The notes: generated by a model from the letters alone, not told the origin. A DNA stretch of 5,243 nt from Rhizobiaceae bacterium (GCA_028865845.1 JAGWJK010000396.1:1-5243), one strand, 5' to 3'. Counted from the stretch's first letter, positions 1-5,243 are shown. Made by a program: numbers and translations.

Positions 1-450
1 CACGAACACGCCGCGGGTGACAATCGGTCCGACGCCGGCGACATCCCATTTGCCTGCACCCGCCTCTATGGTTACATGGTCGCTGAATTTGTGACCATTA
101 AAACCGTAGTCGCGAAAGCCGTAATGGCTGATGGCATCGATATGGGTGTTGGTCAGGCCGTGAGTGCGAAACCCCATCTCGTCCTTCGCCGACTGAACAT
201 CGCCCAGCGGGTCACCGGCGGTCATCATTCGGACAAAGGCGGCCGGCGTTGGCCGAACAGGATCGTCCAATGTCAACGACCGGCCGCAGCCGATGACCTC
301 GCCCTGTCGCACCGTGGCGAAACCGCGCAACGCGACCGCCGGTGTTAACAGGTTGAGAGTGCCGCGGTCATTCGGCCAACGGTTCCAGTTCCCTGTGTGA
401 CCCGGCCAGCGTGCCAGTTCGGACGGGATGGATTGCTTATGTTCCGGCAT
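1..450 (-). CDS. Cyclase family protein (PF04199-type metal hydrolase), 3' end cut by window
   Basis: The minus strand from the ATG at 450-448 stays open for 150 codons to the left edge, so the C-terminal half is missing (family members are usually about 250-330 residues). The translation has the features of the bacterial cyclase/kynurenine-formamidase-like family: an N-terminal NRWPNDRGTLNLLT block (residues 23-36, compare the family's RWG.dDElGTLNllt) and the metal-site motif HIDAISH (residues 103-109, HxDxxxH with H103, D105, H109), followed by YGFNGH. Characterised relatives are metal-dependent hydrolases of amides or lactones such as N-formylkynurenine or isatin; the substrate here is unknown. 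No signal peptide is seen, so it is probably cytoplasmic. It follows the MHS transporter on the same strand with a 36-base gap, which suggests co-transcription. The chosen start is preceded by GAAAGG 7 bases upstream. An in-frame ATG at 483-481, 3 bases after the transporter stop, is a longer alternative but lacks a Shine-Dalgarno. Confidence 0.88.
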   Translation of the reverse strand, partial: MPEHKQSIPSELARWPGHTGNWNRWPNDRGTLNLLTPAVALRGFATVRQGEVIGCGRSLTLDDPVRPTPAAFVRMMTAGDPLGDVQSAKDEMGFRTHGLTNTHIDAISHYGFRDYGFNGHKFSDHVTIEAGAGKWDVAGVGPIVTRGVFV

Positions 451-486
451 CGAAGCGCCTTTCGTCTTTGTGCTATTGTCCATCGA

Positions 487-1797
487 TCACGATGCCACGG
501 CCGTGCCGCCGAGCGATTTCCGTTCATTTTCCTGTCTGCTCCATTCCTGGTCCATCTGACGGACCGAGATCATCGCGATCAATCCAAGGAAGGTAGTGCC
601 GGCCATAGCCGCGGCGACAGGCCACGAGCTATGGGCGCTGGAAACGAGCGCAGTCGCGACCAGGGGTGCCACGCCACCGCCGGCCACCGAGGCCAGCTCC
701 CGCCCGAGAGCAAGACCGCTTGCTCGCGAATTGACACTAAAAAAACGCGGTAACCATCCCGGTTGCACGGCCGAGATGGGGCCGTTGCAAAGGGCAAAGG
801 CAATGATGATACCGACAAAAACCCATCCGTGGTTACCGGTATCGAGGAGCCAGAAGAACGGAAAGGCAAACAGCATCTGGAAGATCAGGCCGCCGACCAT
901 GATCCGGCGAGCACCGATCCGGTCCGCCAACGCGCCGAAACCTATCGCCGTGACACATTCAACAAGCGAAGCGATCATCACGGCATTCAAGGCCAGCGAG
1001 CGGGGCAGGCCCAACGTTCCCGCGATGTAAGAGAGACTGAAGGCGGAGAAGACGTAGAAGCTGAAATTTTCGGCCACACGCATGAAGAAAATGGTGATCA
1101 CCGATTTCGGCTGTTTGAGTGCCTCCATCAGCGGGTTTTCAGCCTTGCGTCCCGTTGCAATCATGCGCAGGAATTCCGGCGTCTCGGCAATGCTGACGCG
1201 GACGTAAATGCCGACCGCGACGAGGACCGCGCTCAGCAGGAACGGCACCCGCCAGCCCCAGCTCATGAACGAATCCTCCGATAGCAGCGAGGTAACGGAG
1301 GAGAAGAGAATGGTGCCGATGATCAGACCAGCCAGAATGCCGACGGTGATTAGACTTCCCCAAACACCTCGGCGATTGGCCGGAACGGACTCGCTGATCA
1401 TCAGCGATGCACCGCCGAACTCGCCACCAACGGCAAATCCTTGGATGACGCGCAAGGTCAAAAGGGCGATCGGAGCGGCGATGCCTATGGAATCATAGGT
1501 GGGCAGAAGACCGATGGCGAAGGTCGCGATGCCCATGATCAGGATGGTCGCCAGCAGCAATGCCTTGCGACCGACGCGGTCGCCGAAATGTCCGGAGACG
1601 ATGGCGCCGATCGGGCGTGCGGCAAATCCCGTCGCTGAGGTTGAGAACGCCAGCATCGTGCCGATCGCCGGCGATACCTGCGGGAAGAATAGCTTGCTGA
1701 ACACAAGGGCTGCCGCAGTATTGTAGATGAAGAAATCGTACTGCTCGATAATCGTCCCGATCGTCGCAGCGAATGCGACTTTACGCTCCTGGTTCAT
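487..1797 (-). CDS. MFS transporter, metabolite:H+ symporter (MHS) family
   Basis: A 436-residue, very hydrophobic protein with about 12 likely membrane segments. MFS/MHS hallmarks are visible: IEQYDFFIYN at the end of helix 1 (residues 17-26), the loop 2-3 signature GHFGDRVGRKALL (69-81), RVIQGFAVGGEFGGA in helix 4 (116-130), a degenerate second copy ADRIGARR (291-298) between the two halves, and a charged C-terminal tail. MHS members (ShiA, KgtP, ProP, PcaT types) import small carboxylates, aromatic acids or osmolytes across the inner membrane using the proton gradient. The exact substrate cannot be assigned. The start at 1797 is chosen because GGAGGAG (1813-1807) lies 9 bases upstream and the N-terminus MNQERKVAF leads straight into helix 1. 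An in-frame ATG at 1902 would add 35 polar residues unlike the family and is rejected. The gene is divergent from the LysR regulator and followed by the cyclase gene, so it probably supplies that enzyme's substrate or a related compound. Confidence 0.93.
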   Translation of the reverse strand: MNQERKVAFAATIGTIIEQYDFFIYNTAAALVFSKLFFPQVSPAIGTMLAFSTSATGFAARPIGAIVSGHFGDRVGRKALLLATILIMGIATFAIGLLPTYDSIGIAAPIALLTLRVIQGFAVGGEFGGASLMISESVPANRRGVWGSLITVGILAGLIIGTILFSSVTSLLSEDSFMSWGWRVPFLLSAVLVAVGIYVRVSIAETPEFLRMIATGRKAENPLMEALKQPKSVITIFFMRVAENFSFYVFSAFSLSYIAGTLGLPRSLALNAVMIASLVECVTAIGFGALADRIGARRIMVGGLIFQMLFAFPFFWLLDTGNHGWVFVGIIIAFALCNGPISAVQPGWLPRFFSVNSRASGLALGRELASVAGGGVAPLVATALVSSAHSSWPVAAAMAGTTFLGLIAMISVRQMDQEWSRQENERKSLGGTAVAS

Positions 1798-1846
1798 CAC
1801 GGTCTTCTCCTCCCGCTGATTATTATTTTTCCCGAGTTTATTCGTG

Positions 1847-1914
1847 TCCAATGCACAATCATCGGGTAGCGACGAGCACCCGCGAATAGGCGTTTGCGGC
1901 ACTTATGCATTGGA
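1847..1914 (-). other. Nested inverted repeats in the leader of the MHS transporter gene
   Basis: TCCAATGCA (1847-1855) and TGCATTGGA (1906-1914) are exact 9-base inverted complements. Between them lies a second hairpin, CGGGT (1863-1867) with ACCCG (1878-1882), extended by GC/GC around a 5-base loop with one bulged base. If transcription starts near 1963, all of this lies in the transporter's roughly 165-base untranslated leader. No function is known; it may be an RNA structure, a pair of protein-binding half-sites, or chance. Confidence 0.3.
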
Positions 1915-1969
1915 ACTGTCAAAACCGGCCGCGCACGACACTCCTCCGGCGCAACCACTCCCGAAACAG

Positions 1970-1998
1970 AGGTTAAATCCATCCACTGATTAGTGCAA
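1970..1998 (-). promoter_or_regulatory. Candidate promoter of the MHS transporter-cyclase operon
   Basis: On the minus strand TTGCAC (1998-1993) and TAACCT (1975-1970) are separated by 17 bases, a reasonable sigma-70-type pair. The -35 lies inside the 1991-2007 palindrome, so a regulator bound there could control it. A weaker alternative (TTGGAC at 1851-1846 with an A/T-rich -10 near 1828-1823) sits closer to the gene. Confidence 0.33.
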
Positions 1999-2007
1999 AT
2001 TGCATTA
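1991..2007. promoter_or_regulatory. Palindrome in the divergent control region, candidate LysR operator
   Basis: TGCAAATTGCA (1994-2004) is a perfect palindrome around one central base, and it extends after one mismatch on each side to TA...TA (1991-2007). It overlaps the candidate -35 of the transporter operon and ends one base before the candidate -35 of the LysR gene. A LysR-type protein next to a divergently read target typically binds such a site. The site does not show a clean T-N11-A core, so assignment to this regulator is inference. Confidence 0.4.
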
Positions 2008-2008
2008 C

Positions 2009-2037
2009 TTGATTAAATAAGAAGTTTTTCTTATCAT
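2009..2037 (+). promoter_or_regulatory. Promoter of the LysR-type regulator gene, probably giving a leaderless mRNA
   Basis: TTGATT (2009-2014) and TATCAT (2032-2037) are spaced by exactly 17 bases. A start 7 bases after the -10 falls on position 2044, the A of the regulator's ATG. This agrees with the absence of any Shine-Dalgarno in front of that ATG, where the upstream bases are A/T-rich. Confidence 0.5.
2017..2034. promoter_or_regulatory. Inverted repeat inside the LysR gene promoter, candidate autorepression site
   Basis: ATAAGAA (2017-2023) and TTCTTAT (2028-2034) are exact inverted complements separated by 4 bases. They occupy most of the spacer between the candidate -35 and -10 of the regulator gene and overlap the -10. 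A protein bound here would block RNA polymerase, which fits the negative autoregulation common among LysR-type regulators. Which protein binds is inferred. Confidence 0.4.
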
Positions 2038-2043
2038 GAAATC

Positions 2044-2934
2044 ATGGATCCACGCCGCCTCACCTGCTTTGTCGCCCTCGCCGAAGAGCTGCATTTCCGC
2101 CGCGCCGCTGAACGCTGCCACATGACCCAGCCGGCGCTCAGTCAACAATTGCGCCATCTCGAAGAGGAACTCGAGGCGCAACTCGTCTACCGCAACAAAA
2201 GGCATGTCTCGCTGACGCCCGCCGGGGAGGTTTTTGCTGAAGCAGCGCGGAAATTGCTTCTGCAATCCAGGCAGGCGGCACAACTCGTGCGGCGGACGGC
2301 CCGCGGCGAAATCGGGCAGTTGTTTGTCGGCTGTACCGCACCGGCGATGTTCATCGCATTGCCGGAAATCGTGCGTGCCTTCTCGCAGGAGCTTCCCGAC
2401 GTCGGCCTTATCGTCGAGGAAATGACGACAGCCGAGCAGGAAGAGGCATTGCGGCAAGGTCATATCCAGGTCGGCATCGCCCATCCGCCATTGGACGATT
2501 CATCCATCTCGTGCCTGCAGATCGCCGAAGTCGATTTCAAACTGGTGATCTCCAACCAGAACCCGTTGTCGCGCAAACGCAAGCTTATGCTCGCCGATCT
2601 TGCTTCCGAAAATTTCATCATGTTCCCGCGCAAGGTCGGGCCGCGGCTTTACGATCAGATTGTCGCCCTGTGCCAGAGCTCCGGATTCAGCCCTCGGATG
2701 ATTCACGAGGCATCGCCGGCTCAATCAATAGTAGCGCTCGCTGCCGCAAACTTTGGTGTCGGCTGGATTGCCTCCCGTTACCAGCAATTCTCAAGGCCCG
2801 GGGTCGTCTATCGCGAAATCATCGGCCCCGCCCCCTCCCTCACCCTGGGCATTGCCTACAATCAGGATGAGACCGCACCAGCCATTCAGAAATTCCTTTC
2901 TGTCGCCACGAAGATCGGCAGGACCGTCGTCTGA
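2044..2934 (+). CDS. LysR-type transcriptional regulator (CatM/BenM-like class)
   Basis: A 296-residue protein of normal LysR length. The N-terminal winged helix-turn-helix is clear: LTCFVALAEELHFRRAAE (residues 6-23), the recognition region MTQPALSQQLRHLEEEL (27-43), then the wing RHVSLTPAGE (53-62) and a linker helix to about residue 88. The C-terminal effector-binding domain (about 92-290) contains FIMFPRKVGPRLYDQI and SGFSPRMIHEA, which resemble the CatM/BenM/CbnR group controlling aromatic-compound degradation, where small acids act as inducers. It is a cytoplasmic DNA-binding protein. It lies between the divergent transporter-cyclase arm and the downstream reductase operon and probably controls both. 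No Shine-Dalgarno precedes the ATG, and the promoter predicts a transcript starting at the ATG itself. An ATG at 2037 is out of frame. Confidence 0.93.
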   Translation: MDPRRLTCFVALAEELHFRRAAERCHMTQPALSQQLRHLEEELEAQLVYRNKRHVSLTPAGEVFAEAARKLLLQSRQAAQLVRRTARGEIGQLFVGCTAPAMFIALPEIVRAFSQELPDVGLIVEEMTTAEQEEALRQGHIQVGIAHPPLDDSSISCLQIAEVDFKLVISNQNPLSRKRKLMLADLASENFIMFPRKVGPRLYDQIVALCQSSGFSPRMIHEASPAQSIVALAAANFGVGWIASRYQQFSRPGVVYREIIGPAPSLTLGIAYNQDETAPAIQKFLSVATKIGRTVV

Positions 2935-3004
2935 TGGGCCGAGCTGGCTAGCGCCGGGCGCCGCAGTGATAAGTTTTGCGAATTAGTTGATCATGAATAA
3001 TAAA

Positions 3005-3033
3005 TTGACTTTCTCTAAGCGCGCTTCCTATCG
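3005..3033 (+). promoter_or_regulatory. Candidate promoter of the reductase operon
   Basis: TTGACT (3005-3010) and CTATCG (3028-3033) are 17 bases apart, close to the alphaproteobacterial housekeeping pattern. The predicted start is near 3040, immediately before a GGAGGAG Shine-Dalgarno at 3041-3047 and about 230 bases ahead of the reductase start. Just upstream, ATTAGT-N9-ATAA (2982-3000) repeats the layout ATTAGT-N9-ATTA seen at 1989-2007 in the divergent region. Confidence 0.5.
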
Positions 3034-3059
3034 TTGTCGTGGAGGAGCTACTCGTATGG

Positions 3060-3158
3060 ATGTCAAAACGACATAGCGAAGTCGCTGACCGGTGCTGGCG
3101 CATAGACGTCGCCGCACCCGATCAGACGATAGATAGACTCACTGCAGAGATGATTTGA
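3060..3158 (+). CDS. Possible small leader ORF(s) in the reductase operon leader
   Basis: A strong Shine-Dalgarno, GGAGGAG (3041-3047), has no large gene behind it. Two overlapping short frames follow. ATG at 3056, 8 bases from the Shine-Dalgarno, encodes MDVKTT and stops at 3076. ATG at 3060, 12 bases away, encodes 32 charged residues starting MSKRHSEVAD and ending LTAEMI before TGA at 3156-3158. Neither is a recognised peptide, and no run of one amino acid typical of classical attenuation leaders is present. The 6-codon frame has the better spacing; the 32-codon frame is annotated because it could encode a product. Either could be a translated leader tuning the operon, or the remnant of a lost gene start. 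Confidence 0.25.
   Translation: MSKRHSEVADRCWRIDVAAPDQTIDRLTAEMI
3091..3118 (+). other. Hairpin in the reductase operon leader
   Basis: GGTGC-T-GGCG (3091-3100) pairs with CGCCGCACC (3110-3118): nine base pairs with a single bulged T and a 9-base loop. No T-run follows, so it is not an intrinsic terminator. It lies inside the 32-codon frame and downstream of the 6-codon frame, where ribosome movement could affect it. Confidence 0.4.
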
Positions 3159-3162
3159 TCCG

Positions 3163-3248
3163 TTGGCGGACCCGCCAAGGGAGGCGGTGATTATTGTCGA
3201 ACGTATCCGCAGAAACGCCCTCAATCACATGCCGCCTCATCGGGCGGC
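3163..3248 (+). other. Chain of alternately pairing segments before the reductase start
   Basis: Five segments alternate between GGCGG and CCGCC types: TTGGCGG (3163-3169), CCGCCAA (3172-3178), GGCGG (3183-3187), GCCGCC (3231-3236) and GGCGGC (3243-3248). Each can pair with its neighbour. The first pair forms a compact hairpin, the last forms a 6-bp stem with a 6-base loop, and the middle segments could switch partners. The last stem ends 22 bases before the reductase ATG. The arrangement resembles attenuator or translational-switch leaders, but short GC motifs recur by chance in such DNA. Confidence 0.3.
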
Positions 3249-3270
3249 GAACGACAAATTTGGTGATCCT

Positions 3271-4380
3271 ATGAACGTGCCCGCAGGCCAGCAGACGGCC
3301 GGACTCCGTTTTGTAACTCCCGGCGATATCTACAACGCCACCCCGCCGCGCATCGTTTTCGGCGCCGGCGCCATCGACAGCATCGCCGAGGAGGTCGCGC
3401 GCCTCGGGGCGAAACGGGTGATGATCGTTTCGACGCCCGGGCGACAGACGATGGCCGAAATGGTCGCAAAGCGCCTCGGCGCCGTTGTTGCCGACACCCT
3501 GCCCGAGGCCATTTCGCAGGTTCCCATCGAAATGGCCCGTCGCGGGCAGCAGCGAGCCCGCGACGTCGGTGTGGATTGCCTGGTCAGCGTCGGCGGCGGC
3601 GCATCGGTTGGTTTGGGAAAAGCCATCGCGCTGGAGCTTGGCCTGCCGATCATCGCCATCCCCACCACCTATTCAGGCTCGGAAGTGACCGGGTTCTGCG
3701 GCATCACCATCGATGGCGTAAAGCGCATGCATACAAGCCTCAAAATGCTGGCGACAACGATCATCTACGACCCGGAATTGACGCTTTCGCTGCCGGCGGA
3801 TGTCAGCGCGGCGAGTGCCTTGAACGCACTGGCCCACTGCGTCGACGTCATCTACGTCCCGACTGCCGATCCGATGATCGTCCTTGCCGCAATCGAAGGC
3901 GCGCGCGTCGTAGCACAGAGCATAAGGGAGGTACTGCGACAGCCAAACGATGTCGCGGTCCGATCAAGAATGCTGTACGGCGCCTATCTCTCGGGTGCTG
4001 CGTTGACGGGAGGATTTGCCCTGCAGCATGGCCTTGCCCATACGCTGGGCGGCTCCTTCAACGTACCGCACGGTCTGTCGCACGCAATCATCCTGCCGCA
4101 TGTGGCCGCCTACAATGCCCGCTACGCCGCGGCGCCGATGACGAAGCTGGCCAACGCGCTCGGCACAACCGATGTCGGCGGAGCGATTTTCGACCTGCTT
4201 GTCGATCTCGGTCTTCCAACCGCGCTTTCCCAGGTCGGGATAAGTCCCTTGGATGTGCCGCAGATCGCGCAAATCACCGTTGAGACCGACAATGGCCTCA
4301 ATCCCGGTCCGGTGACGATCGAAGCCGTAACCGGCATTACCGAGGCGGCGCTTCGCGGCGAAAGGCCCGCAACGCCATGA
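3271..4380 (+). CDS. Maleylacetate reductase-like iron-alcohol-dehydrogenase superfamily enzyme
   Basis: A 369-residue protein with the two-domain plan of this superfamily: an N-terminal nucleotide-binding domain with PPRIVFGAGA (25-34), SVGGGASVGLGKAIAL (106-121) and PTTYSGSEVTGFCG (131-144), then a helical domain with LNALAHCVDVIY (184-195), LYGAYLSGAAL (235-245), QHGLAHTLGGSFNVPHGLSHAIILPH (from 252) and a C-terminal LRGERP. The order and wording match maleylacetate reductases, which convert maleylacetate to 3-oxoadipate with NAD(P)H late in hydroxyquinol and chloroaromatic breakdown. At the four metal-ligand positions of iron alcohol dehydrogenases it has N185, H189, H253 and H267; Asn replaces the usual Asp, as maleylacetate reductases also do. 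The HGLAH segment is unlike the HHKLCH of classical members, so the substrate may differ. The start is set by GGTGATC (3262-3268) and the alignment of the first strand. The TTG at 3163 and ATG at 3229 lack support. Confidence 0.85.
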   Translation: MNVPAGQQTAGLRFVTPGDIYNATPPRIVFGAGAIDSIAEEVARLGAKRVMIVSTPGRQTMAEMVAKRLGAVVADTLPEAISQVPIEMARRGQQRARDVGVDCLVSVGGGASVGLGKAIALELGLPIIAIPTTYSGSEVTGFCGITIDGVKRMHTSLKMLATTIIYDPELTLSLPADVSAASALNALAHCVDVIYVPTADPMIVLAAIEGARVVAQSIREVLRQPNDVAVRSRMLYGAYLSGAALTGGFALQHGLAHTLGGSFNVPHGLSHAIILPHVAAYNARYAAAPMTKLANALGTTDVGGAIFDLLVDLGLPTALSQVGISPLDVPQIAQITVETDNGLNPGPVTIEAVTGITEAALRGERPATP

Positions 4381-4433
4381 AAAGCGGCCGGTTGCGGACA
4401 TCTCCTTGCCGGCAGTGAAGCTTGAATAAATGG

Positions 4434-4439
4434 AGGAGG
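4434..4439 (+). promoter_or_regulatory. Shine-Dalgarno that sets the start of the HD-domain gene
   Basis: AGGAGG, within GGAGGAGGAAAG (4432-4443), is a near-perfect ribosome binding site 5 bases before ATG 4445. The upstream in-frame ATG at 4430 overlaps this site and so cannot be served by it. ATG 4451, 11 bases away, is a second possible start. Confidence 0.7.
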
Positions 4440-4444
4440 AAAGA

Positions 4445-5050
4445 ATGCCAATGTACACGATTGAACGCGACAGCACATCTCACCGCCGCGAACTGGAAAA
4501 AAAGCTCTACGGCCTCGATCTGATTTCGGACAATCTCCGTGAAATGACGGTTGTCGCCTGGATGACGGCATGGACATCGAGCACGTTTAAGACACTTGAA
4601 GACATGCCATGGGGCGGCCTGCATCCCAGTTATCTGCTGATAGACCATGTCAACGAGGTCACGCGGATTGGCATTGCCTTGGCCAACGCCGCCAAGGCTG
4701 AGTGGAAGACTGATATCCCCGCGGACATCCTGATCCCGACGCTCATCCTGCATGATATCGACAAGCCGTTGATGTACATGCGCCGTGGCGACGACGTCAT
4801 TCGCACGCAGCTTGCTTCCGAACTTCCTCACGGCATCATCGGCGCCATGTTGCTGCGCGACCTTGGCTTCGGCGAACGCGTGGTCAACGCTGTCGCCATG
4901 CATTCCCCCCTCATGCCTTTCCACGGAAAAACCCAGGAAGCCTATGTGCTCCACTACGCCGATCACTTCGCCTGCGACAACGCGTTTCTACGCGATGGAT
5001 TGACACCGCTTTATTTCCTTCAAGCCCATCCGGAAGGAAAGAAAAAGTAG
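4445..5050 (+). CDS. HD-domain protein with a complete dinuclear metal-ligand set
   Basis: A 201-residue, mainly helical soluble protein without signal peptide. The HD superfamily (PF01966-like) ligand order is complete: H68 in LLIDHVNEV, the doublet H103-D104 in LILHDIDKP, H129 in ELPHGIIGA, H153 in VAMHSPL and D173 in LHYADHFACD. This H...HD...H...H...D set is what binds two metals in dinuclear HD enzymes. Known members with it include phosphohydrolases and also diiron oxygenases such as myo-inositol oxygenase and PhnZ; sequence alone does not say which applies. The C-terminus ends in a basic KKK tail. It lies 64 bases after the reductase and 56 bases before the ABC binding protein on the same strand, so it is probably in the same operon and takes part in the same pathway or its regulation. 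No specific substrate is recognised. Confidence 0.85.
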   Translation: MPMYTIERDSTSHRRELEKKLYGLDLISDNLREMTVVAWMTAWTSSTFKTLEDMPWGGLHPSYLLIDHVNEVTRIGIALANAAKAEWKTDIPADILIPTLILHDIDKPLMYMRRGDDVIRTQLASELPHGIIGAMLLRDLGFGERVVNAVAMHSPLMPFHGKTQEAYVLHYADHFACDNAFLRDGLTPLYFLQAHPEGKKK

Positions 5051-5106
5051 GCCGGCCGATCCTCAATACATTGAAATCAAAGAACAAAGAATAATGGGAG
5101 GTGAAC

Positions 5107-5243
5107 ATGAATCGCGTGAAAATATCCCTGGCCGGGATCAGTCTGGTTGCCGCCGTGACCTGCCTCGGGACGGGATTTGCCCTGGCGGATCCGCAGCGCG
5201 GCGGCAAGCTGACGGCGGCCGTCGAAATATTTCCGAAATCCCT
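5107..5243 (+). CDS. ABC transporter solute-binding protein, family 5 (peptide/nickel type), N-terminal fragment
   Basis: Only the first 45 codons are present; the gene runs off the right edge. The N-terminus MNRVK followed by a hydrophobic stretch (SLAGISLVAAVTCLGTGFA) is a Sec signal peptide with likely cleavage after ALA at residues 25-27, giving a periplasmic protein. The mature start DPQRGGKLTAAVEIFPKSL matches the GGxLxxAxexxPxxL opening of family 5 binding proteins, which capture oligopeptides, nickel, opines and other small solutes for ABC importers. A strong GGGAGGTG (5096-5103) precedes the ATG. The usual permease and ATPase genes would be expected to the right of the window. Its place in the operon suggests that it imports the compound processed by the upstream enzymes. 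Confidence 0.82.
   Translation, partial: MNRVKISLAGISLVAAVTCLGTGFALADPQRGGKLTAAVEIFPKS

Noticed and set aside
397..1726. Several plus-strand open frames across 397-1726
   Set aside because: They lie antisense to the clear MHS transporter and cyclase genes, show no family motifs and have low-complexity Arg/Ala-rich composition, as expected of shadow frames in GC-rich DNA.
1798..1902. N-terminal extension of the transporter to the ATG at 1902
   Set aside because: It would add 35 polar residues with no Shine-Dalgarno, while ATG 1797 has GGAGGAG at ideal spacing and starts like family members.
1846..1922. TTGACA (1922-1917) on the minus strand as a transporter promoter
   Set aside because: The -35 match is excellent, but no acceptable -10 occurs at 16-18 bases spacing.
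2951..2961. GCGCCGGGCGC after the regulator as an intrinsic terminator
   Set aside because: The arms meet around a single base, so the real stem is tiny, and no T-run follows directly.
3163..3270. Extension of the reductase to the TTG at 3163, or starts at GTG 3187 or ATG 3229
   Set aside because: The TTG and ATG 3229 have no usable ribosome site, and the GGGAGG before GTG 3187 is only 2 bases away. The extra residues precede the family's usual first strand.
4384..4413. GCCGG and CCGGC repeats between the reductase and HD genes as a terminator
   Set aside because: Only five pairs with a long loop and no T-run. Common short motifs in GC-rich DNA; read-through into the HD gene is more likely.
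3964..4966. Long minus-strand frames opposite the reductase and HD genes
   Set aside because: No recognisable domain or ribosome site; the plus-strand proteins in the same DNA have complete catalytic motifs.

Overview
The window looks like a catabolic or uptake gene cluster from a GC-rich proteobacterium, most likely an alphaproteobacterium of the rhizobial type. This is inferred from the GC-rich coding style, from promoter-like elements of the TTGAC-N17-CTATC form, and from the gene mix. It is not proven by any single marker. No rRNA, tRNA, CRISPR array, transposase or insertion sequence is visible.

Layout. The minus-strand arm (bases 1797 down to 1) encodes an MFS transporter of the metabolite:H+ symporter (MHS) type, followed 36 bases later by a cyclase-family (PF04199) metal hydrolase that runs off the left edge. 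A divergent control region (about 1798-2043) separates this arm from a plus-strand LysR-type regulator (2044-2934). It holds two inverted repeats overlapping candidate promoters for both directions. After a 336-base leader and promoter region (2935-3270) comes a second plus-strand operon: a maleylacetate reductase-like member of the iron-alcohol-dehydrogenase superfamily (3271-4380), a 201-residue HD-domain protein with a complete set of six metal ligands (4445-5050), and the start of a periplasmic solute-binding protein of the peptide/nickel ABC class (5107 to the right edge).

How the genes may work together. A LysR regulator flanked by a permease, a cyclase-type hydrolase, a maleylacetate reductase-like enzyme and an ABC importer suggests uptake and stepwise breakdown of a small organic acid, amide, or cyclic or aromatic compound. 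The substrate cannot be read from the sequence. The HD protein is the least explained member, because its family includes both phosphohydrolases and diiron oxygenases.

The points most worth a second look are: (a) the structured leader of the reductase operon, with a strong Shine-Dalgarno in front of tiny ORFs and a chain of segments that can pair alternately; (b) the HD protein with a full dinuclear-metal ligand set inside a catabolic operon; (c) a probably leaderless LysR mRNA with an operator-like repeat inside its promoter; (d) the divergence of the reductase from classical maleylacetate reductases.
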